DNA of 10,851 nucleotides from the NCBI GenBank assembly GCA_937957985.1, contig CALGOH010000185.1:1-10851 (forward strand), in the 5' to 3' direction. This document shows positions 1 to 6,735 of this stretch, in pieces. The position numbers were made by a program, and so were the translations under genes. Each line of letters begins with the position of its first letter. The first letter of the stretch is position 1. The notes beneath the pieces were generated by a model that was given only the letters and a program-made list of their open reading frames with translations, did no database searches and was not told the DNA's origin. Source of the DNA: an uncultured Verrucomicrobiae bacterium. Lineage in GTDB: Bacteria; Verrucomicrobiota; Verrucomicrobiia; Verrucomicrobiales; Akkermansiaceae.

Positions 1-65
1 TCAGTTGGTAGAGCGTCTCGTTCGCAATGAGAAGGTCAGCGGTTCGAATCCGCTACGCTCCACCA
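1..65 (+). tRNA. tRNA-Ala (anticodon CGC), 5' end missing
   Basis: The sequence begins inside the D arm and then shows a full anticodon arm, variable loop, T arm and 3' acceptor strand. The anticodon stem is TCTCG/TGAGA (last pair G-U) around loop TTCGCAA at 21-27, giving anticodon CGC at 23-25, which reads GCG alanine codons. The T arm is AGCGG-TTCGAAT-CCGCT. The 3' acceptor strand ACGCTCC (55-61) is followed by discriminator A62 and an encoded CCA (63-65). Base 59 corresponds to tRNA position 70 and is T, as expected for the G3-U70 alanine identity pair. The partner base lies outside the window. About the first 11 nucleotides are missing only because the window starts here. Confidence 0.95.
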
Positions 66-107
66 GCCTTCGCCCGGGTTCCGCAGGAGACCGGGCGAAG
101 GCTGGTG
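61..107. repeat. Perfect 17-bp inverted repeat containing the tRNA CCA end; possible bidirectional terminator
   Basis: Arms 61-77 (CACCAGCCTTCGCCCGG) and 91-107 are exact reverse complements separated by 13 bases. Inside the loop, TCC (80-82) and GGA (86-88) can add pairs around a GCA triloop. The left arm begins with the last acceptor base, the discriminator and the CCA of the tRNA. It lies between the tRNA (plus strand) and the stop codon of the minus-strand chimeric ORF at 148, so it could stop transcription from both sides. No T tract follows on either strand, so an ordinary intrinsic terminator is not proven. A dispersed palindromic repeat attached to tRNA ends is the alternative. Confidence 0.8.
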
Positions 108-147
108 CCGCGCCGGAAGCGAAGGGTCTACACCAAAGAGAACCTTC

Positions 148-999
148 TCAGAATTCCGCTCCGAATTGGTGGCAAAGGAGGAGGGCTCGAGGGTGGTGGA
201 AGAAGGATTTCCAGAGGGAACCCTTGAGCGTCGAGGACGGGCGCCCGTCCTGATGGAGGTAGCCGAACCACTCTCCACGCTCGGGATCGGCGAAGTGACC
301 GAAGGCCCATTCCCGGCAGCGCTCATGCATGTCGAGGTAGCGGGATTCTCCGGTGAGCCGGTGGGCCATGAGGGTGGCGATCAGGGCCTCGTCGTGGGGC
401 CACCAGAACTTCATGGTGTGCCAGTATTCCTGCACGGGGCGGTCGAAGACGTCCCGGAAGTAGAAGAGACCGCACGGCTTGGGCAGGGAGTCGATGAATG
501 CCGAATCCCCCGTGTGGAGGGCCGCGAAACTGCGCGCGGTGCGCTCGGGCGTGTGATGATGACGTGCCTCGAACCCATGGGCTTCGAGCGCGCCGCGGAA
601 ACCGTTTTCGCGTTCCATCGACACGGTGTGGTCGCTGTACCCGAGAAAGGCGAAGTTCCGGTGGCCCTTGGCGATGAAGTGCTCGGCGGCGAGCTTTCCC
701 ACCGTCCGGTGGTCGCTGTCGATGAGCAGCCCCTCCGACGATTTGGCCTCGCGACCGACGCCGAGGTCGATCACGGGAATGCCGGCCTTGCGCAGCTTGA
801 GTGAATGGGTGGGGCTCGGGCTGGAGGTGATCACGCCATCGCCCGTGAAGTCCTCGAGCCAACTCGGCTCGGCGGTATTCCGTCCACGGTACTCGAACAG
901 GACCTGCCAGCCGTGAAGTTGCGCGAAGGCCGAAATCCCGCCGATCAGAATCCTCCCGTACTGGGTGGAGGTTTCGACGATGACTGCGATTCGGCGCAC
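148..999 (-). pseudogene. In-frame chimera: XylR-type sugar-binding domain fused to the C-terminus of an N-acylglucosamine 2-epimerase
   Basis: This 283-residue ORF joins parts of two unrelated families. Residues 3 to about 175 match the start of the periplasmic-binding-protein-like effector domain of XylR-type AraC regulators: RIAVIVETS near the start, then GDGVITS, IPVIDLG, and a segment ending in DSLPKP. Residues from about 177 match the C-terminal third of AGE family epimerases: FYFRDV, PVQEYWHTMKFWWPHDEAL, GEWFGYLHQDG, and a final KGSLWKSFFHHPRALL segment with the conserved histidine region. The junction is near 451-486. XylR-type proteins are usually about 390 residues and end in an AraC helix-turn-helix domain, absent here. 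AGE enzymes are about 390-420 residues and form an alpha/alpha barrel, of which about two thirds is missing. The product should therefore be neither a DNA-binding regulator nor an active epimerase. The start is GTG at 997-999, the only usual start codon between the upstream in-frame stop (1048-1050) and the conserved domain. No Shine-Dalgarno is visible. I infer a deletion fusion. An assembly join is the main alternative. Confidence 0.75.
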
Positions 1000-1149
1000 T
1001 GCCGGAGTCTGGCGGTCGGCGCAGATCCTGTCGACGGGGAAACTTCCTCAGTACCACGGAGCGCGAGGTGCTTCGTGCTCGGCCCGGACGGTGCGGAACG
1101 GCAGGCGCGTCACCCCTTCACGGTGGCACCCGGTGTCGATCGAGAACTG

Positions 1150-1193
1150 GTGCTCTCCCCGGATCGCCTGAGGTGCCGAGGGGAAGGGAGCAC
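1150..1193 (-). terminator. Candidate hairpin downstream of the minus-strand oxidoreductase gene
   Basis: GTGCTC (1150-1155) pairs with GAGCAC (1188-1193) and TCCCC (1156-1160) pairs with GGGGA (1180-1184), leaving a 3-base bulge (1185-1187) and a 19-base loop. It starts about 35 bases after the oxidoreductase stop on the minus strand. There is no U-rich tail, so termination is only a suggestion. Apart from it, the 228-base gap 1000-1227 shows no gene that I can support. Confidence 0.3.
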
Positions 1194-1227
1194 GCCGCCA
1201 TCGGACGACTTCTCCGACCTGCGCGGA

Positions 1228-2496
1228 TCAGATCTCGATCTTCCAGGGAGCCCGCATCGGCTGGCGGATCAGGGCGTCGCACTCGGGGACGTCGATCTTC
1301 AGGGTCTTGGGATCGAAGTTGAAGCTCTTGTTGGTGCGGTGGGCGATCTTGCCGAGGTTGATCATCGTGCAACTCCAGAAGCCGTTCTCCTCGTTGAGGG
1401 CGAACTTCTTTCGGGTGCGCACGCTTTCGTGGAAGTCGGTGATCTGGGGCGGGGGATCGGGCATGGCGGCGACCTTCTTCCGGAGGTCGGGGATGTCGCT
1501 CTCGAAGCCCTTGTAGAGCTTCCCCTTCGGACCCTCCATGTAGGCGGCGTTCTTGTCCTTGTTCTCGCCGTCCAGGACCACCTGGCAGCCGTCGGCGTAG
1601 GTGAAGGTGATCCGCCGCCAGGTGCCGACGGCGTCGTCGTCCTGCGGATCGGCATCGATTTCGACCGAGATCGGACCGGTGTCGTCCTTGCCGAGGATGT
1701 ACTGCACCGGGTCGAGGTAGTGCTGGCCCATGTCGCCGAGTCCGCCGCCATCGTAGTCCCAGTAGCCGCGGAAGGTGCCGTGGGTGCGATGGGGGTGGTA
1801 GGGTTTCTTCGGCGCCGGCCCGAGCCAGAAGTCGTAGTCGAAGTGCTCCGGCACCGGTTGCTCGGGCAGGTCGGTCTTTCCGACCCAGTTGAACTTCCAG
1901 TTGAAGCCGGTGACGCCGGAGACGGTGATCTTGAGGGGCCAGCCGAGGACCTGGTGCATCGCCACCTTCTTGAGCTCCTTGGCCTGGACGCGCATGCCGT
2001 AGAAGCCGCTCTGGAAGCGGAACCAGGTGTTGATGCGGAACATTCGTTCGTATTTCCGGGTCGCCCGCACCATGTCGATGCCCTCGCCGATCGTCCGGCT
2101 CATCGGCTTCTCGCCCCAGACGTCCTTGCCGGCCTTCATCGCCTCGATCGCCTGGATCGCGTGCCAGTGGGGCGGGGTGGCGACGTGGACGATGTCGATG
2201 TCGTCGCGCGCGATCAGCTCGCGGTAATCATGGTAGCCGGTGATGCCCTTCGCTTCGCCGCCGGTCTGATTCATCCGGCTGGCGAGGTGTTTCCTGTCGA
2301 CGTCGCACAGTGCCAGAAGACGGCCCGGCATGGTCAGGTGGGAGGCGGAGATGCCCCCGCAACCGATGATGCCACGCGTCAGTTCCTCGGACGGCGGCGT
2401 CTGACCGTTCAATCCCAGCACACGGCTGGGGACGATCTGGAACGTGGCGAGAGCGGCGAGGCCCTTGAGCGTCTGGCGGCGGGAAAGTTGGTTCAT
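1228..2496 (-). CDS. Tat-exported Gfo/Idh/MocA family oxidoreductase
   Basis: A 422-residue protein with a twin-arginine export signal at the N-terminus (SRRQTLKG at residues 5-12, followed by a hydrophobic stretch to about 28), so it probably acts in the periplasm. A Rossmann NAD(P)-binding domain follows: glycine motif GIIGCGGIS at 43-50, acidic CDVD at 64-67, ATPPHWH at 106-112, and the family's EKP motif at 129-131 with the catalytic lysine. The C-terminal alpha/beta domain has the DFWLGPAP (222-229) and GGGLGDMGQHYLDP (250-263) signatures common in Planctomycetes and Verrucomicrobia. Members oxidise or isomerise sugars and cyclitols; the substrate cannot be read from sequence. Start ATG at 2494-2496 gives the complete Tat signal, and no Shine-Dalgarno is visible. 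It lies 65 bases downstream of the AraC gene on the same strand and is probably co-transcribed with it. It retains EKP, unlike the GH109 paralogue at 6732-8201, so it is likely a true dehydrogenase or reductase. Confidence 0.9.
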   Translation of the reverse strand: MNQLSRRQTLKGLAALATFQIVPSRVLGLNGQTPPSEELTRGIIGCGGISASHLTMPGRLLALCDVDRKHLASRMNQTGGEAKGITGYHDYRELIARDDIDIVHVATPPHWHAIQAIEAMKAGKDVWGEKPMSRTIGEGIDMVRATRKYERMFRINTWFRFQSGFYGMRVQAKELKKVAMHQVLGWPLKITVSGVTGFNWKFNWVGKTDLPEQPVPEHFDYDFWLGPAPKKPYHPHRTHGTFRGYWDYDGGGLGDMGQHYLDPVQYILGKDDTGPISVEIDADPQDDDAVGTWRRITFTYADGCQVVLDGENKDKNAAYMEGPKGKLYKGFESDIPDLRKKVAAMPDPPPQITDFHESVRTRKKFALNEENGFWSCTMINLGKIAHRTNKSFNFDPKTLKIDVPECDALIRQPMRAPWKIEI

Positions 2497-2561
2497 GATG
2501 ATCGGGCATACGCTGGCCCGGGGTCGGCCTTTCGGTCGAGTGGTTTTGCGAGAGGACGTGG

Positions 2562-3434
2562 CTACTTTCGGAACTCGGCGGGACGCATGCCGGTGTGCCT
2601 GATGAACGCCCGGTGGAAACTGGAGGCGGAGCGATAGCCGCAGCGGTCGGAGATCTCGGCGAAGGTCAGGCGCGTCGAAGCGAGCAGCCCGATGGCACGA
2701 CGAATCCGGTAGTTGCGAAGATAGGTTCCGAGCTGAACGCCGAACTGCGCCTTGAATCTCTCACGCAGGTGACGGTCGGAGATGTGAAGGCGCTTCGCCA
2801 GGGGGGCGATCCTCAGGTCCTCGGGAGGGAGCGATTCGAGTTCCTTCTGCAGCCTCTGCCAGATGCCGGCAAAGGCCCGGCCGGGAATGTCGGCCGGCGC
2901 TCGATCACCCGCGCGGTCGCAGAGCCGACAGAGAAGCTGGGAAAGGATGAGGGAAAGGGTATCGCCGCGGTTCCCGTCCGTGGTGTCGGAGAAGCAGGAA
3001 ACCATGCGGCCCAGGTCGCGATGATCCTCCGCATTGAGTTTGAGGGTGAGCTGTCGGAGTGGTGCCAGGCGCTCGGGTTCGGTCGTTTCAAAGGTGACCA
3101 TCAGCCACAGGATGCGCGAATCCTTGAGATTGAGGAACTGGTGGTTGGAGTGCGGAAAGAGCAGGTGGGCGTTGCCCGGCTCCAGCGCGAAGGGGACGCC
3201 ATCCACGGATACCGTTCCGGCGGTTTCGAGACAGTTGACGAGGCAGAAGCGGCGATGCAGGTGCGATTCCGCGCTGCGTCGCCGAAGTTCGTGCGAGTCG
3301 ATCCGCGAAAAGAGCAGCACGTCGTCCGGGGAACAGGCGTGGCGGCGGCGGCATCCCTCGAAGTATGCCGCCGGGGAAGGGGGGGTGGGAAGCCTGCGGG
3401 CGTTCTGGTGGAGCAAGCGGAGAGGCTGGTTCAT
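2562..3434 (-). CDS. AraC-family transcriptional regulator with N-terminal cupin-like sensor domain
   Basis: A 290-residue protein. Residues ~35-125 look like an AraC-type cupin ligand-binding domain: FCLVNCLE, an EPGNAHLLFPHSNHQF segment (85-100), then beta strands to FETTEP. A linker leads to the C-terminal DNA-binding domain at ~190-289 with two helix-turn-helix units. The first is at about 207-232 (LAKRLHISDRHLRERFKAQFG), and the second at about 257-289 (FAEISDRCGYRSASSFHRAF, ending GMRPAEFRK). Such proteins bind a sugar or its derivative and activate adjacent operons. I place the start at ATG 3432-3434 because AAAAGGA ends 6 bases upstream, a clear Shine-Dalgarno with good spacing. The TTG two codons earlier would abut that site. 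The gene is divergent from the transporter operon and heads the oxidoreductase unit, so it probably controls both through the repeats at 3468-3627. Confidence 0.93.
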   Translation of the reverse strand: MNQPLRLLHQNARRLPTPPSPAAYFEGCRRRHACSPDDVLLFSRIDSHELRRRSAESHLHRRFCLVNCLETAGTVSVDGVPFALEPGNAHLLFPHSNHQFLNLKDSRILWLMVTFETTEPERLAPLRQLTLKLNAEDHRDLGRMVSCFSDTTDGNRGDTLSLILSQLLCRLCDRAGDRAPADIPGRAFAGIWQRLQKELESLPPEDLRIAPLAKRLHISDRHLRERFKAQFGVQLGTYLRNYRIRRAIGLLASTRLTFAEISDRCGYRSASSFHRAFIRHTGMRPAEFRK

Positions 3435-3467
3435 GAGCAATCCTTTTCCTGGAAAGACAAGAGTAAA

Positions 3468-3478
3468 GCCGGAAAAGA
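3468..3478 (+). promoter_or_regulatory. Distal copy of the GCCGGAAAAGA element
   Basis: GCCGGAAAAGA here is identical over 11 bases to the element at 3589-3599, lying 121 bp away and 34 bp upstream of the AraC start. In the AraC paradigm a distant half-site near the regulator's own gene permits looping and autoregulation; applying that here is inference. Confidence 0.4.
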
Positions 3479-3588
3479 AATCGGCGGGGTGGTCGTCGAT
3501 TCATGCTCGCGGGAGTGGCACGGCACCAATGGCGGCGGTGGGCGGATGATGGGATTGGAACCAATGCGCGGGGGTTGAGGTCCATTAT

Positions 3589-3626
3589 GCCGGAAAAGAC
3601 AATAACGTAGCCGAAAAAATAAATTA
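3589..3626 (+). promoter_or_regulatory. Tandem AraC-type operator: two direct repeats 21 bp apart
   Basis: The 17-base segment from 3589 (GCCGGAAAAGACAATAA) and that from 3610 (GCCGAAAAAATAAATTA) agree at 13 of 17 positions and start exactly 21 bp apart, two helical turns. AraC-family proteins typically bind direct repeats with this phasing just upstream of, or overlapping, the -35 region. The divergently encoded AraC protein is the obvious candidate ligand. The second copy runs into the proposed -10 at 3620-3625, so activator geometry is uncertain and repression is also possible. Confidence 0.5.
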
Positions 3627-3675
3627 TGCTGGGTCCGCTGGCCCTATGCTTCGCGGAATGGATCGTGCAGGTGGT

Positions 3676-3731
3676 CATCGAGGTCCGGCCTCCACGCCGG
3701 AGTTCCCGGCGTAAGATGACGGCTCTCGATG
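3676..3731 (+). other. Foldable 5' leader with two mutually exclusive hairpins
   Basis: In the putative leader of the transporter mRNA, CATCGAG (3676-3682) can pair with CTCGATG (3725-3731). Between them are two alternative stems: TCCGGC/GCCGGA (3684-3689 with 3696-3701) and ACGCCGG/CCGGCGT (3694-3700 with 3706-3712). They share bases 3696-3700, so only one can form. Such an arrangement can act as a switch or attenuator, but short GC-rich stems are common by chance in such DNA. Confidence 0.25.
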
Positions 3732-3762
3732 GACTCCTGCTGATCCAACCCGTTCCCACACC

Positions 3763-5610
3763 ATGCAGATCCAAACCATCGACTGGACCATCATCGCGAT
3801 CTTCTTCGTGGTGGTGCTATCCATCGGCTTCGTCGCATCGCGGACCGCCGGGAAGGACACGAAGGAGTTTTTCCTCGGTGGACGCCACATGCCGTGGTGG
3901 CTGCTGGGCATCTCGATGGTGGCCTGCACCTTCTCGGCGGACACGCCGAACCTGGTCACCGGCATGGTCCGGGAAAGCGGGGTCGCGCGGAACTGGGCGT
4001 GGTGGGCCTTCCTGATCACCGGGATGGTGACGGTCTTCATCTACGCGAAGTTGTGGCGCCGCTCGGAGGTGATGACGGATCTGGAGTTCTACGAGCTGCG
4101 CTACCGGGGCAAGGCCGCGGCGTTCCTGCGCGGTTTCCGGGCGCTGTTCCTCGGCTTGTTCTTCAACCTGCTGATCATGGCGACGGTCACGCTCGCCATC
4201 ATCAAGTACGGGCAGATCCTCTTCGGCATTCCGGCCTGGCAGTGCGTGCTCTTCGGTTCGGTCGGGGTGGTCGTCTATGCCACTCTCGGCGGGCTCAAGG
4301 GCGTGATCTGGGCGGACTTCTTCCAGTATTCGATCGCGATGTTCGGTGCGGTCTACGCGGCCTATGTCGCCGTGCAGCAGCCAGAGGTGCAGGCCATCGG
4401 CGGACTGGCCGGAATGGTGGGTCCCGATTCCCCGATCGCGGACAAGCTGGCGGTGTTCCCCGACCCGGGGAATCTGTCGGTGCTGATCACGATGCTGATC
4501 ATCCCCGTCGCCGTGCAGTGGTGGGCGGTGTGGTATCCGGGGGCCGAACCCGGCGGCGGCGGCTACGTCGCCCAGCGGATGCTCTCCGCCAAGGACGAGA
4601 AGAACGCGATCGGTGCCACCTTGCTGTTCAACTTCATGCACTACGCGATCCGGCCGTGGCCGTGGATCATCGTGGCGCTGGCTTCCTTGCTCGTGTTTCC
4701 CGAACTGTCCGACATCCGGAGCGAGTTCCCCGGGATCGATGAGGCGTATCTGGCCGAGGACGTCGCCTATCCGGCGATGATCACCAAGCTCGGTCCCGGG
4801 TTTCTCGGGGTGGTGATCGCGTCGATCATCGCCGCCTACATGTCGACGATCGGAACCCACCTCAACTGGGGATCGTCCTATCTGGTGAACGACTTCTACA
4901 GCCGTTTCGTGAATCCCGGGGCTTCGGAGAAGCAACTCGTCCTCGTCGGCCGGCTCTCCACGGTCGGTCTGATGTTGTTGGCGGGCATCCTCGCACTCCA
5001 GCTCCGGAGCGCGACGCAGGCCTTCGATCTTCTGTTGCTCTCCGGTGCCGGCACGGGCGCGATCTACCTGCTGCGCTGGTTCTGGTGGAGGGTGAACGCG
5101 GTCACCGAGATCGTCGCGATGTTCGGTGCCATCGCGATCGGGATCGCGCTGGTGTTCGTCGTCGATCCCGCCGCACTGACGATGGATTTCGGCGGCACCG
5201 ATGCGGAACCGGCGGTCACGCTGGACGGCTACACCGTCCGCCTGCTGCTGGCGATCGGGCTCAACACCCTGATCTGGATCACCACCACGCTGCTGACCCG
5301 GCCGGAGGACAAGCAGGCCCTCTATGACTTCTACCGCAAGACCCGGCCGGGCGGTCCGGGCTGGGCGGCCCTGCGGCGGATGGCCGAGGACGACGGCATC
5401 GAGATCGAAGGCGAGAGCAAGGGCAGGCGCTGGGAGCTTCCCTACGAGATCGGTTGCGTGTTCCTTGGCACGCTCATGATCTACGGCTGTCTCTTCAGCA
5501 TCGGCAACTTCCTCTACGGAAACACGATCGCCGGCAGCGTGCTTGCCGCCATGTCGGTCGTGTTGTGTTTCGCCCTCTTCAAGTTGTTCGGACGCACGAG
5601 GACGAACTGA
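3763..5610 (+). CDS. SSS-family sodium/solute symporter (probable sugar or amino-sugar uptake)
   Basis: A 615-residue inner-membrane protein of the sodium:solute symporter family (SGLT/PutP type). It starts with a membrane segment at ~8-25, then SRTAGKDTKEFFLGGRHMPW, the family's conserved first loop, with further hydrophobic helices along its length. The SSS signature is seen at 176-188 (GGLKGVIWADFFQ), and AYMSTIGTHLNWGSSYLVND at 358-377 corresponds to the helix that contributes to the sodium site. Residues ~512-560 form a polar, probably cytoplasmic loop before the last one or two membrane segments. SSS carriers of this length with such a loop are common next to glycan-degradation genes in Verrucomicrobia and Planctomycetes. 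Substrate is inferred from neighbours: N-acetylhexosamine released by the GH109 enzyme. Start ATG 3763 precedes the first membrane helix by few residues. No Shine-Dalgarno is visible. It is the first gene of a three-gene operon, with 12 bases to the kinase. Confidence 0.9.
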   Translation: MQIQTIDWTIIAIFFVVVLSIGFVASRTAGKDTKEFFLGGRHMPWWLLGISMVACTFSADTPNLVTGMVRESGVARNWAWWAFLITGMVTVFIYAKLWRRSEVMTDLEFYELRYRGKAAAFLRGFRALFLGLFFNLLIMATVTLAIIKYGQILFGIPAWQCVLFGSVGVVVYATLGGLKGVIWADFFQYSIAMFGAVYAAYVAVQQPEVQAIGGLAGMVGPDSPIADKLAVFPDPGNLSVLITMLIIPVAVQWWAVWYPGAEPGGGGYVAQRMLSAKDEKNAIGATLLFNFMHYAIRPWPWIIVALASLLVFPELSDIRSEFPGIDEAYLAEDVAYPAMITKLGPGFLGVVIASIIAAYMSTIGTHLNWGSSYLVNDFYSRFVNPGASEKQLVLVGRLSTVGLMLLAGILALQLRSATQAFDLLLLSGAGTGAIYLLRWFWWRVNAVTEIVAMFGAIAIGIALVFVVDPAALTMDFGGTDAEPAVTLDGYTVRLLLAIGLNTLIWITTTLLTRPEDKQALYDFYRKTRPGGPGWAALRRMAEDDGIEIEGESKGRRWELPYEIGCVFLGTLMIYGCLFSIGNFLYGNTIAGSVLAAMSVVLCFALFKLFGRTRTN

Positions 5611-5622
5611 CCCCAACCGAGC

Positions 5623-6735
5623 ATGCACGACCTCTCCGACATCGCTTCCCACTTCATCATTCAGGGCGACTTCGCTTCGGCGGAGCCGTATGGGAGCGGT
5701 CATATCAACGACACCTACAAGGTCGACTTCGTCCAGTCCGGCACGCCGGTCCGATACATCTTCCAGCGGATCAATCACCGGGTGTTTGCCGACCCGGCGC
5801 GCTTGATGGAGAACATCAGCCGGGTCTGTGAACACGCCCAGTCGAAGCTGCGGCTCGCCGGAACTCCGGACGCGTCCCGGCGGGCGCTGACGCTTGTTCC
5901 AACCTGGAGAGGCGGGAGTTTCCATGTCGACGGGGAGGACCACTGGCGCTGCTATCCCTTCATCGAGAACGCCCGGACCTACGACGTGATCGAGTCGACG
6001 GCCCAGGCGAGGGCCGGGGCCGAGGCTTTCGGAAGGTTCCAGGGACTGCTCGCCGATCTGCCCGGCAAACGCCTCTTCGAGACGATTCCGGATTTCCACC
6101 ACACCAGGCGCCGCTACGAGAACCTCATCAGGACCTACCGGGCGGATCCGGTGGGACGGGCCGCCCTGGTGGCCGACGAGATCGCCTTCGTCCGTGCGCG
6201 TGAGCCGGAGGCCGGCGTGATTGTGGACGCCGTCGAAAGTGGACTCATCCCGGAACGCACCACGCACAACGACACGAAGCTCAACAACGTCATGATCGAC
6301 GATGAGACGGGCGAGGGGGTTTGCGTGATCGACCTCGACACCGTCATGCCCGGCACCGCGCTCAACGACTTCGGTGACATGGTGCGCACCGCGACGATCT
6401 CCTGCGCCGAGGACGAGACCGACCTGTCGAAGGTCCACATGCGGCTCGAATACTTCGAGGCGCTGGTGGAGGGCTACCTTGCCGGAGCCTCGGACTTCCT
6501 CACCACCGGCGAGATCGAGTTGTTGCCGATCTCCGGAAAGATCATCACGCTCGAGTGCGGCATCCGCTTTCTCACGGATTTCCTGGAAGGCGACGTCTAT
6601 TTCAAAACGAAACACGACACCCACAACCTCGACCGCTGCCGTACCCAGCTCCGACTTGTCTCGTCCATCGAGGATCAGATGGACGGCATGAGAGACTGTC
6701 TCGACCGCTTCACCGCAACCCCGACAACACCATGA
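5623..6735 (+). CDS. NahK-like N-acetylhexosamine 1-kinase (aminoglycoside phosphotransferase fold)
   Basis: A 370-residue cytoplasmic kinase. The nucleotide loop region is PYGSGHINDTY at 22-32. The catalytic loop HNDTKLNN at 215-222 has the Asp and Asn of the Brenner HxDxxxxN motif, and DLDTVMPG at 237-244 supplies the metal-binding aspartates in place of DFG. NDFGDMVRT (248-256) is a strong subfamily marker. Relatives include the Bifidobacterium N-acetylhexosamine 1-kinase, which phosphorylates GlcNAc and GalNAc at C1 using ATP. The same family has often been labelled 'mucin desulfatase', and there is no sulfatase motif here. Position between a symporter and a GalNAc-releasing enzyme fits phosphorylation of imported GalNAc. 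Start ATG 5623 is 12 bases after the symporter stop. Its TGA (6733-6735) overlaps the next ATG (6732-6734), suggesting translational coupling. Other sugar specificities cannot be excluded. Confidence 0.82.
   Translation: MHDLSDIASHFIIQGDFASAEPYGSGHINDTYKVDFVQSGTPVRYIFQRINHRVFADPARLMENISRVCEHAQSKLRLAGTPDASRRALTLVPTWRGGSFHVDGEDHWRCYPFIENARTYDVIESTAQARAGAEAFGRFQGLLADLPGKRLFETIPDFHHTRRRYENLIRTYRADPVGRAALVADEIAFVRAREPEAGVIVDAVESGLIPERTTHNDTKLNNVMIDDETGEGVCVIDLDTVMPGTALNDFGDMVRTATISCAEDETDLSKVHMRLEYFEALVEGYLAGASDFLTTGEIELLPISGKIITLECGIRFLTDFLEGDVYFKTKHDTHNLDRCRTQLRLVSSIEDQMDGMRDCLDRFTATPTTP

Larger units (their letters stand above)
3435..3762. promoter_or_regulatory. Divergent intergenic control region between the AraC gene and the transporter operon
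   Basis: This 328-base gap has no gene I can support and is more A/T-rich around 3581-3626 than its surroundings, as expected for a promoter. It holds three copies of a GCCGGAAAAGA-like element (listed separately) and a 12-base dyad ATTGG-AA-CCAAT at 3554-3565. TAAATT at 3620-3625 is a plausible -10 element for the plus-strand operon, with no good -35 upstream. That would suit an activator-dependent promoter. Near the AraC start there is a small palindrome TTTCC-T-GGAAA (3445-3455) overlapping the ribosome-binding site. The transcription starts are not proven. Confidence 0.55.

Noticed and set aside
805..2637. 610-residue open frame on the plus strand
   Set aside because: It is antisense to the chimeric ORF and the Gfo/Idh gene, is dominated by Val, Gly, Asp and Leu repeats, and has no recognisable domain. 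It is a typical shadow in GC-rich DNA.
3435..3440. TTG start for the AraC gene two codons upstream
   Set aside because: The TTG abuts the AAAAGGA site. ATG 3432-3434 has the correct 6-base spacing.
6555..6731. Upstream-extended start for the GH109-type gene
   Set aside because: The extension lies within kinase coding sequence in another frame and would bury the Tat signal internally. ATG 6732 with the ATGA overlap is better.
5623..6735. Annotation of the kinase as a mucin desulfatase
   Set aside because: The sequence has kinase motifs (HNDTKLNN, DLD) and no sulfatase signature. The desulfatase label in databases is a historical misnomer for this family.
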